Assembly (NCBI RefSeq): GCF_014145635.1
Contig: NZ_JACHTC010000014.1
Coordinates: 26,750-90,749 of the forward strand
Length of the DNA: 64,000 nt
Direction: 5' to 3'
Source of the DNA: Myroides sp. WP-1
Lineage (GTDB): Bacteria > Bacteroidota > Bacteroidia > Flavobacteriales > Flavobacteriaceae
The notes under the pieces are model-generated. The model was given only the letters and a program-made list of their open reading frames with translations, was not told the DNA's origin and did no database searches. Position 1 is the stretch's first letter. Each line of letters starts with the position of its first letter. A program made the position numbers and the translations under genes. Of the stretch, positions 1-8,620 are shown piece by piece.

Positions 1-104
1 TCCTCTACATACGATACATCTTGTTGAGTGGATTCTCGTTGCGTTTGACAAGAGGTTACAACTCCTAATACTACGCTAATACCTAAAAACGGATATACTT
101 TCAT
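1..104 (-). CDS. Lipoprotein, N-terminal fragment (runs off left edge)
   Basis: An ATG at 104 opens a frame that stays open to the window edge (34 codons seen). The peptide starts MKVYPFLG, has a short hydrophobic stretch and then a lipobox-like VVTSC, followed by a polar Gln/Ser-rich segment. That is the layout of a signal-peptidase-II lipoprotein, so the mature protein should be lipid-anchored by the Cys at residue 19. The rest lies outside the window and its function cannot be told. It reads away from the MFS pump gene, in the same direction. Confidence 0.6.
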   Translation of the reverse strand, partial: MKVYPFLGISVVLGVVTSCQTQRESTQQDVSYVE

Positions 105-130
105 CTTCTTATTTTTCAACAAGATACAAA

Positions 131-1372
131 TTATTCTTCTCTAAAAGTTACTTTTTTCATATTCGGTAAAAAACAGGCAATAATACCAATGAGTGGTAAA
201 TACGCACATACGCTGTAGATATATTCAATGGAAGTATGATCAGCCCACCATCCCAGAAGTGCAGATCCTAATCCGCCCATTCCAAAGGCAAAACCATAAA
301 ACAAACCGGATACCATTCCTATTTTCTTAGGCAATAATTCTTGTGCATAAACCAATATAGAAGGAAAAGCAGAAGAGATAATAAACCCTATGATAACAAT
401 TAAGATACCTGTCCAAGCTAAATCTACATGAGGTAATAACAACGTAAATGGCGCTGCTCCAAGTACAGAAAACCAAATAATATATTTACGACCTACCTTA
501 TCCCCTAAGAAACCGCCAATTAACGTACCCATAGCAACAGCAATTAAGAAGTAAAAAAGATAGACTTGGGCTTGAACTTCTGTAATACCAAATTTATCCA
601 TGGTATAGAATTGGAAGTAACTAGAGATACTCGCTACATAAAAATACTTCGAAAAGATCAATAGCAGCAGTACAACAATAGCACTATTTACTCTGAATGA
701 AGATAACTCAGGGATTAGAATTTTCTTTTTCTGCTTGGTCGCTGCATGGCTCAACACACCTTTATACCAAGTTCCGATGGCGTAATAAACAAATTGAGCT
801 ACAATGGCAATCGCAACAAACCAAAGCAACTGTTGTTGTCCTGTTGACAAGACAATCCAAGCTACCAATAACGGTGCTAAAGCCGTACCCGTATTCCCTC
901 CAATTTGGAAAATCGATTGTGCTAAACTTCGTTTACCACCAGATGCCACATACGAAACACGTGATGATTCTGGGTGAAAAATAGAGGATCCTATTCCAAT
1001 ACAAGTTACTGCAACCAATATCCAAATATAACTCGGAGCAAAAGCCAGTAAAATGACTCCTAAAGTGGTACACAACATCCCGTAAATTTGAGAATAAGGT
1101 TGTGGTTTTTTATCCGTATAATTTCCTACTAAAGGCTGTAAAAGAGAAGATGACATTTGATAAAAGAACGTAATCAACCCAATTTGTGCAAAACTTAGTT
1201 GATAGTTTTCTTTTAACAACGGATAAGTTGCTGGAACGACAGCTTGTAGTAAATCGTTGCATAAATGTCCAAAGCTAATGGCTAATAAAATTGGATAAAC
1301 AGTCTGATGAGAGAGCGTTTGTTTATTTACTTTTTCCAACACTTTGTGTTGAATACTTAAAATTTTGTTCAT
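131..1372 (-). CDS. fsr: MFS drug exporter, fosmidomycin-resistance (Fsr) family
   Basis: A 413-residue protein with about 12 hydrophobic segments. It matches the E. coli Fsr pattern closely: an early HLCND-LLQ stretch in the first helix, SSLLQP-VG-TDK at about residues 75-88, and the signature FHPESSRV at about residues 132-139 followed by GG-R-LAQSIFQ-GGN. Members export fosmidomycin and some other small compounds by proton antiport. The substrate here is an inference. The gene stands alone. A TACCTTTG -7 motif lies upstream at 1392-1399 (minus). No regulator is adjacent. Confidence 0.88.
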   Translation of the reverse strand: MNKILSIQHKVLEKVNKQTLSHQTVYPILLAISFGHLCNDLLQAVVPATYPLLKENYQLSFAQIGLITFFYQMSSSLLQPLVGNYTDKKPQPYSQIYGMLCTTLGVILLAFAPSYIWILVAVTCIGIGSSIFHPESSRVSYVASGGKRSLAQSIFQIGGNTGTALAPLLVAWIVLSTGQQQLLWFVAIAIVAQFVYYAIGTWYKGVLSHAATKQKKKILIPELSSFRVNSAIVVLLLLIFSKYFYVASISSYFQFYTMDKFGITEVQAQVYLFYFLIAVAMGTLIGGFLGDKVGRKYIIWFSVLGAAPFTLLLPHVDLAWTGILIVIIGFIISSAFPSILVYAQELLPKKIGMVSGLFYGFAFGMGGLGSALLGWWADHTSIEYIYSVCAYLPLIGIIACFLPNMKKVTFREE

Positions 1373-1666
1373 ACCCTAAATTTGAAGTACACAAAGGTAG
1401 GGATTTTTCACTCCTTCTTCCATTTTCAGCCTTTCAAAACAGCATTACTACCAAAAGTGAAATATTTTACTAGCAATGATTTTAATAGTTAAAATAATAC
1501 ACAAAAAAAAACAGCTAAATGCATCATTTGCACCAAAACTTTACAGCCCAAAAACAGAAATCTTCAGTGAAACGAACGGTAAAACTCATTTTACTAAAAG
1601 ATCTACACAAAAAAACAGCGGTTAAAGAGAATTCTTCACCGCTGTTTTTCTATTGATCCAAAGGAA
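1373..1666. other. Intergenic stretch without a gene
   Basis: It holds the -7 motif of the Fsr gene near 1392-1399 and a strong hairpin at 1611-1649. I see no convincing ORF or RNA in the remainder, which is AT-rich. Confidence 0.6.
1611..1649. terminator. Rho-independent terminator, bidirectional
   Basis: A 12-bp perfect stem (AAAAACAGCGGT / ACCGCTGTTTTT) around a 15-nt loop, with A and T runs on both flanks. It ends the MATE / acidic-protein transcript reading leftward. Confidence 0.8.
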
Positions 1667-1912
1667 TTAGTCTTCTAATTCTTCTGATTCTACATATCTT
1701 GCCATTTCTCTTTCGTAGAACTCTCCGGCTTGTACCACTAAAGCTTCCATTTCGGCTTCTACTTCTGACTCTTCTGACTCTTCAATTGTTTCTAAAAACT
1801 CAATCTCATCTGTATTCAAATTGATGATGAAACGAGGAAACTCTAAATGGATAATAAAGATATCATCTAAATGATCTGTATTATCAGCTAAAACAAACTT
1901 TGGTAATTGCAT
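1667..1912 (-). CDS. Conserved small acidic protein, function unknown
   Basis: An 81-residue, strongly acidic protein. The first half has alternating hydrophobics (FIIHLEFPRFIINL) and the second half is Glu-rich (ETIEESEESEVEAEME) and probably helical. There is no signal peptide, membrane segment or metal motif. It starts 7 bp after the MATE gene stop, so it is very likely co-transcribed with it, and a terminator follows. I do not recognise a family. It could be a small cytoplasmic adaptor, but nothing in the sequence says so. Confidence 0.7.
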   Translation of the reverse strand: MQLPKFVLADNTDHLDDIFIIHLEFPRFIINLNTDEIEFLETIEESEESEVEAEMEALVVQAGEFYEREMARYVESEELED

Positions 1913-1919
1913 TATATAG

Positions 1920-3299
1920 TTAATTTAAATTATTATTAATCAAACGATTGGATATTTGATAAAAACGAGCGTACAACAAAATCGCGGCAGCGGTTAATCC
2001 GGCAAGCAAGCCAATCCAAATACCTGGTGTTCCTATACTGGTATACAAACTTAAATAAATAGATAATGGAAATCCCACAATCCAATACGAAATAAACGTA
2101 ATGACCATCGGTACATTTACATCTTGTAAACCGCGTAAAGCACCAAGCGTCACTACTTGCATACAATCTGATATTTGAAAGATAGCAGCTACTAATAACA
2201 GTTGCCCTGCAATTTGAATCACTTCTTCATTCATCAACGCATTAGCAGCGTCTTTAGCATCTAAGAATAGCAGTGGAATATAGTTGTGAAAAACGACAAA
2301 CAACAAAGCAAAGAGAACGTAAATTCCCAAAGCCATCAACATAATCGAACGAGCAACAGTACGCATATGGGTATAGTTTTTCAATCCCATTTGATTACCG
2401 ACACGAATCGTTGCGGCTACTCCTAACCCACTAGCAAACATAAATGTCATCGAAGACATACTAAGGGCAATTTGATTAGCTGCTTGAGAAACTGTTCCCA
2501 ACATACCCGATAACCAAACGGCTCCAACAAATAAGGCTACTTCAAAAAAGCTCATTAACCCCGATGGCACTCCTATTTTAGTAATCTGTGTCAGTACACT
2601 TTTTTTAATTTCGCTCAAGCTCAACTTACTCATATACGGTTTGAACATGTCTTGTTTTTTCAAAGCAAAATGCATGTATATAATCATAACTACGCGAGAA
2701 ATCAACGTTCCATAGGCTGCACCTAACATTCCCAAGGTTGGAAAAATCCAAATTCCATAAATTAGCAAATAGTTGAATAACAAATTCACCCCATTACAAA
2801 GTAATGTCGCATACATGGAGTTTTTTGTTTGCGATTTTCCATCTGCGAACTGCTTATACCCTTGATACATGACTAAGGGAATAATAGACAGGGCAACAAT
2901 GTCTAAAAAGGGCTTGGCCAACACGGTTACTTCCTCTGGTTGTCCCATATAAACCAAAAAAGGTTTAGCAAAGAAGATAACCGAAAACAACAAAACACCA
3001 ACTACAGTACACAGGAACAACCCGTTGACAAACGTTGATCGTCCTCCTTCTAAATCATGAGCAGCATCGCTTTTTGCTACAAATGGTGTGATAGCAGTAG
3101 AAAAACCTACTCCTAAAGAAATAGCAATAAACACAAAACTATTAGCCAACGAAGCAGCAGCTAGTTCTGTCGGTCCAATTTTACCAACCATAATATTGTC
3201 GATTACCCCAACCACGGTATGTCCTAACATGGCTAAAATAATTGGATAGGCTAATTGAATATTGTATCGAAATTCTTTGATATAAATAGAAAGATTCAT
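1920..3299 (-). CDS. MATE family multidrug efflux transporter
   Basis: A 459-residue integral membrane protein with about 12 hydrophobic segments in two similar halves. The N-terminus (LAYPIILAMLGHTVVGVIDNIMVGKIG) and the second-half stretch IGVPSGLMSFFEVALF are typical of the MATE/NorM group, which exports cationic drugs in exchange for Na+ or H+. The last segments (GLQDVNVPM, SYWIVGFPLSIYL) also fit. Substrate is unknown. A TATATTTG -7 motif is at 3317-3324 on the minus strand. The acidic 81-residue gene follows immediately. Confidence 0.92.
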   Translation of the reverse strand: MNLSIYIKEFRYNIQLAYPIILAMLGHTVVGVIDNIMVGKIGPTELAAASLANSFVFIAISLGVGFSTAITPFVAKSDAAHDLEGGRSTFVNGLFLCTVVGVLLFSVIFFAKPFLVYMGQPEEVTVLAKPFLDIVALSIIPLVMYQGYKQFADGKSQTKNSMYATLLCNGVNLLFNYLLIYGIWIFPTLGMLGAAYGTLISRVVMIIYMHFALKKQDMFKPYMSKLSLSEIKKSVLTQITKIGVPSGLMSFFEVALFVGAVWLSGMLGTVSQAANQIALSMSSMTFMFASGLGVAATIRVGNQMGLKNYTHMRTVARSIMLMALGIYVLFALLFVVFHNYIPLLFLDAKDAANALMNEEVIQIAGQLLLVAAIFQISDCMQVVTLGALRGLQDVNVPMVITFISYWIVGFPLSIYLSLYTSIGTPGIWIGLLAGLTAAAILLYARFYQISNRLINNNLN

Positions 3300-3417
3300 G
3301 TACTAAAAAATTTGTGCAAATATACTGACTTGAAAACGAAAGAATCTGCAAGCTTAACAAATTCTTCATAAAGAATAAAGAAACTAATACGACACACATT
3401 CAAACACTTGCATAAAA

Positions 3418-3439
3418 AAAAAGGAGATGTCTCCTTTTT
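3418..3439. terminator. Hairpin terminator after the PPK2 gene
   Basis: A palindrome AAAAAGGAGA / TCTCCTTTTT flanked by A and T runs, directly after the PPK2 stop codon on the minus strand. Confidence 0.6.
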
Positions 3440-3442
3440 CTA

Positions 3443-4318
3443 TTATTTCTCATTGAGCAATCGCTCTCTGTATTTCGATAGATTGTCTTTGATATGATCA
3501 GGCAATTCGGGCAAACTAACATCAGTTAATCGCTGGGTTACGTCTAATAATACACTGGCAAATATATAGCGACACAAGGCTTTGTTGTCTGCAGGAATTA
3601 CATACCATGGACATTCTTCTGTAGCTGTTTTCTCTATACATTCTTCATAATATTTTTGATAATCCTCCCAATATTCACGCTCGCGAACATCTTCAGGTGC
3701 AAATTTCCAATGGTGTTTTTCTTTGCCTAAGCGACGTAAAATACGACGCTTTTGCTCATCTTTACTCAAGTGTAAAAAAAACTTCAATACAATAACTCCA
3801 TTGTTACTTAGGTGGGTTTCAAAATTGGTTATTTCCTTGTACCGTTTCCCCCAAAATTCATCATCAATTGCTTCTATCTCAGTAACCTGTGGTAAACGTT
3901 CATTTAATATAATTTCAGGGTGAACACGAGAAACCAATACATTTTCATAATGTGTGCGATTAAAAACGGTAAACTTTCCCTTTTCAGGTAATGCCACATA
4001 ATGACGCCATAAATAATCGTGTTCTAACTCTGTAGAAGTTGGTTTCTTAAAACTCTGAACCACCACTCCTCTAGCATTAAACGATTTAAATACTTCTCGA
4101 ATAAGGCTGTCTTTCCCTGCAGTATCCATCCCTTGAATACAAATCAAAAAACTATAGCGATTATGAGCATACATCAATTCCTGAAATTTACTCAAGTGTC
4201 GACTTACTTCATCTAATTTACGTATGGCTTTTTTGGGACTCATCTCAAAATCAGGAACGGTATCTAATTTACCTAGTTCTGTCTTTCCTGTCGCCTTATA
4301 TTTATTTTCAAAACTCAT
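3443..4318 (-). CDS. Polyphosphate kinase 2 (PPK2), probably class III
   Basis: A 291-residue cytosolic P-loop kinase. Walker A is QGMDTAGKDS at residues 62-71, and the lid/Walker B region reads FNRTHYENVLVSRVHPE from about residue 119. The Asp-Thr in GMDTAGKD and the RTHYE box are features I associate with class III PPK2 enzymes, which use polyphosphate to phosphorylate AMP and/or ADP. The class call is inference. The length is typical of a one-domain PPK2. The gene is divergent from the gene at 4381 with a 62-bp gap, so the two may share a control region. Confidence 0.88.
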   Translation of the reverse strand: MSFENKYKATGKTELGKLDTVPDFEMSPKKAIRKLDEVSRHLSKFQELMYAHNRYSFLICIQGMDTAGKDSLIREVFKSFNARGVVVQSFKKPTSTELEHDYLWRHYVALPEKGKFTVFNRTHYENVLVSRVHPEIILNERLPQVTEIEAIDDEFWGKRYKEITNFETHLSNNGVIVLKFFLHLSKDEQKRRILRRLGKEKHHWKFAPEDVREREYWEDYQKYYEECIEKTATEECPWYVIPADNKALCRYIFASVLLDVTQRLTDVSLPELPDHIKDNLSKYRERLLNEK

Positions 4319-4380
4319 ATCAATTTAATTCGTTAAGTAATTCGGATGTATTAAATTTATAAAATTCAATTTAAGTAACC

Positions 4381-5220
4381 ATGAGAAAACTGACTTTAGA
4401 GTTTCTATATCACATTATCGGATTAAGTGCAGCTTCTGGTTTGTACTATGCGGAAGACAAGCTTCATTTAATTGCAGATGATAGTAGCTATTTATATCAC
4501 TATGACATCTCTTCTAAAGAATTGCGAAAAACGGCTCTTACGGAGGATTACATAGGGCAAGAAAATATAGCAAAAGCCGAAAAACCCGATTTGGAATCGA
4601 TGACTTTTGACGGGATTAATTACTACTTATTTGGATCGGGTTCTAAACCTAACCGCACATCGTTGTATGAGATTCACCAAATGACGAACGAACCCGTGAG
4701 TAAGCAATCATTGGAGCTGTTGTATGAGTCGATGAAAGCTTTTGCTCATTTAGACGATGCAGATTTCAATATTGAAGGTGTGGTTTACGACAGTGAAACT
4801 TGGTACTTTTTCAACCGTGGAAACGGCCCTAAGCAGCAAAACGGTGTGTTTATTGTAACAGGAGAGAGTATTCTGGATAACTTTAGAATTACCTATACTC
4901 CTTTTAAGTTGCCCAAATTAGACAATGTACAGACGGGATTTACAGATGCTGTTTTGGTAGACAAAGAACTCTATTTCATTGCTACAGCTGAAGATTCGGG
5001 TTCTACCTATGCTGATGGAGAAATTAAAGGTTCAATTATAGGGAGAATCAATACCAAAAAAATGAAATTGGACAAAACGAAGACTATTAGTACAGATCAA
5101 AAATTTGAAGGAATTACGGTTTACAAAAACAGTAAAAAAGAAGTTACCTTCCTCTTATGTACAGATCCTGATAATCCAGAACTACCGACATCAATTTATC
5201 AATTATCAATACAAAAATAG
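4381..5220 (+). CDS. Predicted beta-propeller-like protein, function unknown
   Basis: A 279-residue soluble protein without a clear signal peptide. It has repeating blocks of short beta strands with aromatic/Asp turns (LHLIADDSSYLYHYD, YYLFGSGSKPN, WYFFNRGNGPKQQNGVF, LYFIATAEDSGSTYADGE) and ends with a strand-rich LLCTDPDNPELP. This pattern suggests a propeller related to the DUF6929-type proteins of Bacteroidota; that family name is from memory and uncertain. It is divergent from PPK2 and followed by a strong terminator, so it is monocistronic. Confidence 0.7.
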   Translation: MRKLTLEFLYHIIGLSAASGLYYAEDKLHLIADDSSYLYHYDISSKELRKTALTEDYIGQENIAKAEKPDLESMTFDGINYYLFGSGSKPNRTSLYEIHQMTNEPVSKQSLELLYESMKAFAHLDDADFNIEGVVYDSETWYFFNRGNGPKQQNGVFIVTGESILDNFRITYTPFKLPKLDNVQTGFTDAVLVDKELYFIATAEDSGSTYADGEIKGSIIGRINTKKMKLDKTKTISTDQKFEGITVYKNSKKEVTFLLCTDPDNPELPTSIYQLSIQK

Positions 5221-5243
5221 GATCGCATGGCGATCCTATTTTT
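5213..5243. terminator. Bidirectional terminator between convergent genes
   Basis: A 14-bp perfect stem AAAAATAGGATCGC / GCGATCCTATTTTT with a 3-nt ATG loop. It overlaps the stop codon of the propeller gene and also follows the ABC permease gene read from the other strand. Confidence 0.88.
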
Positions 5244-6449
5244 TTATATCTCTTGGGAAGTAATTTCCCCATCTTTTCTTCTCAAACGCCAATTCGTCCA
5301 AACGGCTAACATAAAATAAAAGAGACAAACCAACCACATTTGCATAAACAGATCTTTGACATCCTGTAACGAAGCGCCAAATTGCGTTAAAGCAACAAAT
5401 CCTTTTGTTCCTATGGTTGAAGGTACAAAGAAAGAAACAACCTTAATTGCTGTTGGAAAGGCCGTTGTTGGCCAAGATAACCCTGTCATTAGCAACGTTG
5501 GAATGGAAAACAAAGTGATTGTCATAATCGAATCTTCTCTATTCTTAAAACAATTCGCTAAGGTCATCCCCAAAAAGGAAACCGCTAATAAGAATGGAAT
5601 TAAAAACAACGTAACCTCAACTAAATTTCCACGTTGTGGAAACGTAAAAAGGTGCATCACTACTCCAAGTATCAGCCACATCATCAATAAAGATAAGAAA
5701 AGATAAGCTAAACTTCGTCCTAGAGTTAAAAAGACAGAAGAAAAACGCCCTGTTGCATAAGCAAAGGTTTGACCAAATCTTCGTTTTTCGCGCAACGTAC
5801 CAGCTAAAATTCCCATTCCATTAAGTTGTAACGTTTGAATGGCAATTAAAAACACAGCAGGCATCAAAAATGTTGCATAGCCTCCATTAATATTAAAAAG
5901 CGGTTTAGCTGTCACATCAAAAGGACGTCTTGTAGCCGCTGCTTGTTTCATTGGCATTCCACCTGCCATCATTTTATTCACCTCAACCTGTCCTCCTAAA
6001 GTACCTGCGGTAACCATAACAGCACCTAAGGTTTGCTTGTAATACAACATATAAGACGCATCACAATAAGCGCCTAATGTCGGTACTTTTCCCTTTTGTA
6101 GATCTCGACCAAAATGTTCTGGAATTACAATTATTCCCTTAATCTTTTCTTGATAAAAAGCCTCTTGAGCCAAGTCCATACTTGCCGTTCGTAGCTCTAC
6201 TTTTAATTGTGGAGTAGCGTCTAGCATGCGATCAATTTGAAAACTCATCTTCGATTGATCTTGGTTCACAATAGCTACAGGTAATTCTGTAATCACCTCT
6301 TTAGAATAGACATAAGAATAGACAAAAGCAACAAGGAGTACACAGACAATATACGTAATTACAATAGCAGAATCTTTGAAAATCATTTTGATTTCTCGCT
6401 TACAAGATTCCATAATTAACGCGAAATGTTCGATTAAACCTCTAAGCAT
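5244..6449 (-). CDS. ABC-2 type transporter permease (second of two)
   Basis: A membrane protein of about 400 residues with one N-terminal helix, a large periplasmic loop (about residues 50-200) and five or so C-terminal helices. This is the ABC-2/YhgE-Pip-like layout of multidrug-exporter permeases. The longest frame begins at 6494, but an AGGAGG run sits 5 nt before the ATG at 6449, inside the 3' end of the preceding gene. I therefore prefer 6449 (6452 is the other option), which gives an 8-bp overlap and suggests translational coupling. It is the last gene of the tolC-hlyD-permease-permease operon. Confidence 0.85.
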   Translation of the reverse strand: MLRGLIEHFALIMESCKREIKMIFKDSAIVITYIVCVLLVAFVYSYVYSKEVITELPVAIVNQDQSKMSFQIDRMLDATPQLKVELRTASMDLAQEAFYQEKIKGIIVIPEHFGRDLQKGKVPTLGAYCDASYMLYYKQTLGAVMVTAGTLGGQVEVNKMMAGGMPMKQAAATRRPFDVTAKPLFNINGGYATFLMPAVFLIAIQTLQLNGMGILAGTLREKRRFGQTFAYATGRFSSVFLTLGRSLAYLFLSLLMMWLILGVVMHLFTFPQRGNLVEVTLFLIPFLLAVSFLGMTLANCFKNREDSIMTITLFSIPTLLMTGLSWPTTAFPTAIKVVSFFVPSTIGTKGFVALTQFGASLQDVKDLFMQMWLVCLFYFMLAVWTNWRLRRKDGEITSQEI

Positions 6450-7608
6450 CATAGCCTCCTTTCTGTAATTTTTTATAATAAAAAGGTATTCCAATCAATC
6501 CTAAGCAAATGAATATTCCAAAAGCAATTAAATATCCCGCTTGTTCTGCGCTAAATGAAATACCGCGAATGGCATAATTCACAACAAAACGCATATAAGA
6601 ATGGAATGGAAATACATAATTCACTCCTCGAACAAATCCGCTCATTCCTTCTGGTGGGAATGTATACCCAGCAAAAGAAAAAGCTACAGCCGCATAAGCG
6701 CCTCCAATAGTCAGCGCAATTCTCAGGCTATTCATTACCGAAGCTAAAAAGAAGCCCATACTTTGACAAACCAAAATAAACAGGAAGAAAAAAGCATTCA
6801 AAACAAAGAAATTTCCTTTAAAAGGCATGCTTAATTTATAGAATACATAGGCATTCATATAAAATCCAAGCACCATAAACACCAACGTATAGGGTACTAT
6901 TTTGGCTACAGCCACAATCCAAACCTTATTATTTGTGCGTTCTAGTAATTCTTGTCCTTTTCTATATTTTAGATCTACACCAAAAACGTAAATGGAAACA
7001 ACCAGCATAATAATTTGCAAGGCCATCGGCATAAAAGCCAAACCTAAGTAATATTCATAGCTGGTATAGGGATTAAAAAGGACGTGTTCTTCAACTTTAA
7101 TGGGAGCAACAGCAGCTAAAGCTTGATTAGGAGTTAAGCCTCCTTGTTCCAATGATATGGTACGAACTCCCGCCGCGAGATAACCTGCTGCTGTTTGAAA
7201 ATCGCGTTGAATTAAACCAGCAGGTAGTAAATATTGTCCGTTGTAATAACAAGTTACATTGGTTTTCACTCCTTTTTGTACATTTTTTTGAAAATCTTTG
7301 GGTATGATAATCAAGGCAAACGAATCGCCTCTTCGCACCGTTTTTTGTCCTTCTAACTCGTCATTTACTTCGTAAACAATCTGCATCGCCGAGCTAGCAT
7401 CGATAAAACTTGCTAGTTTACGTGAAGTACTACTTTTATCTAAATCGAGGATTGTTACGGGTAAATCTCGAGAAACACCTTCTTGTAACAATGCCCCATA
7501 GTAGAGAAACAGCAGCAAGGGAATACCGAGAATCAACACCAAAATACGAGGTGTTGTCAGCATTCGCTTAAACTCTTCTTTCAATAGGGATAAAAAAACT
7601 TTACTCAC
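6442..7608 (-). CDS. ABC-2 type transporter permease (first of two)
   Basis: A 388-residue protein with the same topology as its downstream neighbour: a signal-anchor helix (ILVLILGIPLLLFLYYGALL), a periplasmic domain of roughly 150 residues, then about five helices near the C-terminus. It probably forms the inner-membrane heterodimer of a tripartite exporter with the HlyD-like protein and TolC homologue encoded just upstream (gap 13 bp). No nucleotide-binding domain is present in this protein or in the operon, so the energy source is unclear: an ATPase encoded elsewhere, or a transport mode without one. Confidence 0.85.
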   Translation of the reverse strand: MSKVFLSLLKEEFKRMLTTPRILVLILGIPLLLFLYYGALLQEGVSRDLPVTILDLDKSSTSRKLASFIDASSAMQIVYEVNDELEGQKTVRRGDSFALIIIPKDFQKNVQKGVKTNVTCYYNGQYLLPAGLIQRDFQTAAGYLAAGVRTISLEQGGLTPNQALAAVAPIKVEEHVLFNPYTSYEYYLGLAFMPMALQIIMLVVSIYVFGVDLKYRKGQELLERTNNKVWIVAVAKIVPYTLVFMVLGFYMNAYVFYKLSMPFKGNFFVLNAFFFLFILVCQSMGFFLASVMNSLRIALTIGGAYAAVAFSFAGYTFPPEGMSGFVRGVNYVFPFHSYMRFVVNYAIRGISFSAEQAGYLIAFGIFICLGLIGIPFYYKKLQKGGYDA

Positions 7609-7621
7609 GTTATTTGTATTT

Positions 7622-8608
7622 TTACTTCAAACTACTTTCAACTACTAAAGCACTCATTCCTGGTCTTAGTCCTTCTACCTTCTGTGTTGGATAAGCTTTA
7701 ATCAAAAAGGTTTTCATATCAAAATCCCCTTTTGCTTTAGTTGCGCTCCAAGTAGCATAATCCCCTTGTACGGCAATATATTGTACTTCTAATTCAATTT
7801 CCTGATTACCTAACGCTGGAATCTTCGCTTGAAATTTGGTGTTCATTTTAAATTTATTCATCAAATCTTCGCGAATATTAAAGTTCACCCAAACATCAGT
7901 TAAATCAACTAAATTGACTATTGGATACCCCGAATTAACGATTTCTCCTTTATTGGGCATGATGGTATAAACTTCTCCATCTTGAGGTGATTTTACGGCA
8001 CCTTCTCCTTTGTAGATTAACACTTCTTCAACAGCTCCTTTCGCTTGGTTAAATACCGCCAAAGCTGCCGCTTTATCTTCTGATCGCGCTCCGCTTTTTG
8101 CCATTTGATAGGTTGCGTGTGCTGCCTTTTCAACTTCCTGAGCTGCCGTATATTTAGCATAGGCCTCATCTTTTTGTTGAGCAGGGATTACTTTTTCTTT
8201 GTATAAGTTTTCTACTCTAGCATATGTTTTCTGCGCAAAGTCAGCCCCTGCTTTCGCTTGCTGCCACATATTATAAGCCGCTTGAATCTCTTCTTTACGC
8301 GCTCCTGTATTTGCTTTCGCATCTTGTGCTTGTGCAGCTGCCTTTAAAGCTTCTACTTGCTGTAGTTTTGCATCTATTTCAGGTGTACTAATCTGAACTA
8401 ATACTTGTCCTGCTTGTACTTTATCTCCTTCTTTCACTAAAATATCATCGATTCTTCCAGGAATCTTAGACGATACATTGATCTGAGTTGCATCTACTTG
8501 TCCTTGAATGTAGCTCTCTTGTGGTGCGCTCATATACCAAATAGAAACTGCGAAAACAATCGCTACAACCACAATTCCAACAATAGCACTTATTACTTTA
8601 TTTTTCAT
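7622..8608 (-). CDS. HlyD/EmrA-family membrane fusion protein
   Basis: A 328-residue periplasmic adaptor with one N-terminal helix (about residues 7-27). It has a split biotinyl/lipoyl-like domain (VDATQINVSSKIPGRI... and GAVKSPQDGEVY...) and a long Ala/Gln/Lys-rich coiled coil at about residues 80-195 that contains an internal repeat (NTGARKEEIQAAY / KSGARSEDKAAAL). It ends in a beta-barrel region closing with GLRPGMSALV. Such adaptors link inner-membrane permeases to TolC. It sits between the TolC gene and the two permease genes with 12-13 bp gaps, so it is clearly one operon. Confidence 0.9.
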   Translation of the reverse strand: MKNKVISAIVGIVVVAIVFAVSIWYMSAPQESYIQGQVDATQINVSSKIPGRIDDILVKEGDKVQAGQVLVQISTPEIDAKLQQVEALKAAAQAQDAKANTGARKEEIQAAYNMWQQAKAGADFAQKTYARVENLYKEKVIPAQQKDEAYAKYTAAQEVEKAAHATYQMAKSGARSEDKAAALAVFNQAKGAVEEVLIYKGEGAVKSPQDGEVYTIMPNKGEIVNSGYPIVNLVDLTDVWVNFNIREDLMNKFKMNTKFQAKIPALGNQEIELEVQYIAVQGDYATWSATKAKGDFDMKTFLIKAYPTQKVEGLRPGMSALVVESSLK

Positions 8609-8620
8609 CTTACCTTCAAT

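Noticed and set aside
697..984. Plus-strand frame inside the Fsr gene
   Set aside because: Antisense shadow of a well-supported transporter gene with no family resemblance.
1936..2166. Minus-strand frame overlapping the MATE gene
   Set aside because: Out-of-frame shadow; composition has no coding-like pattern.
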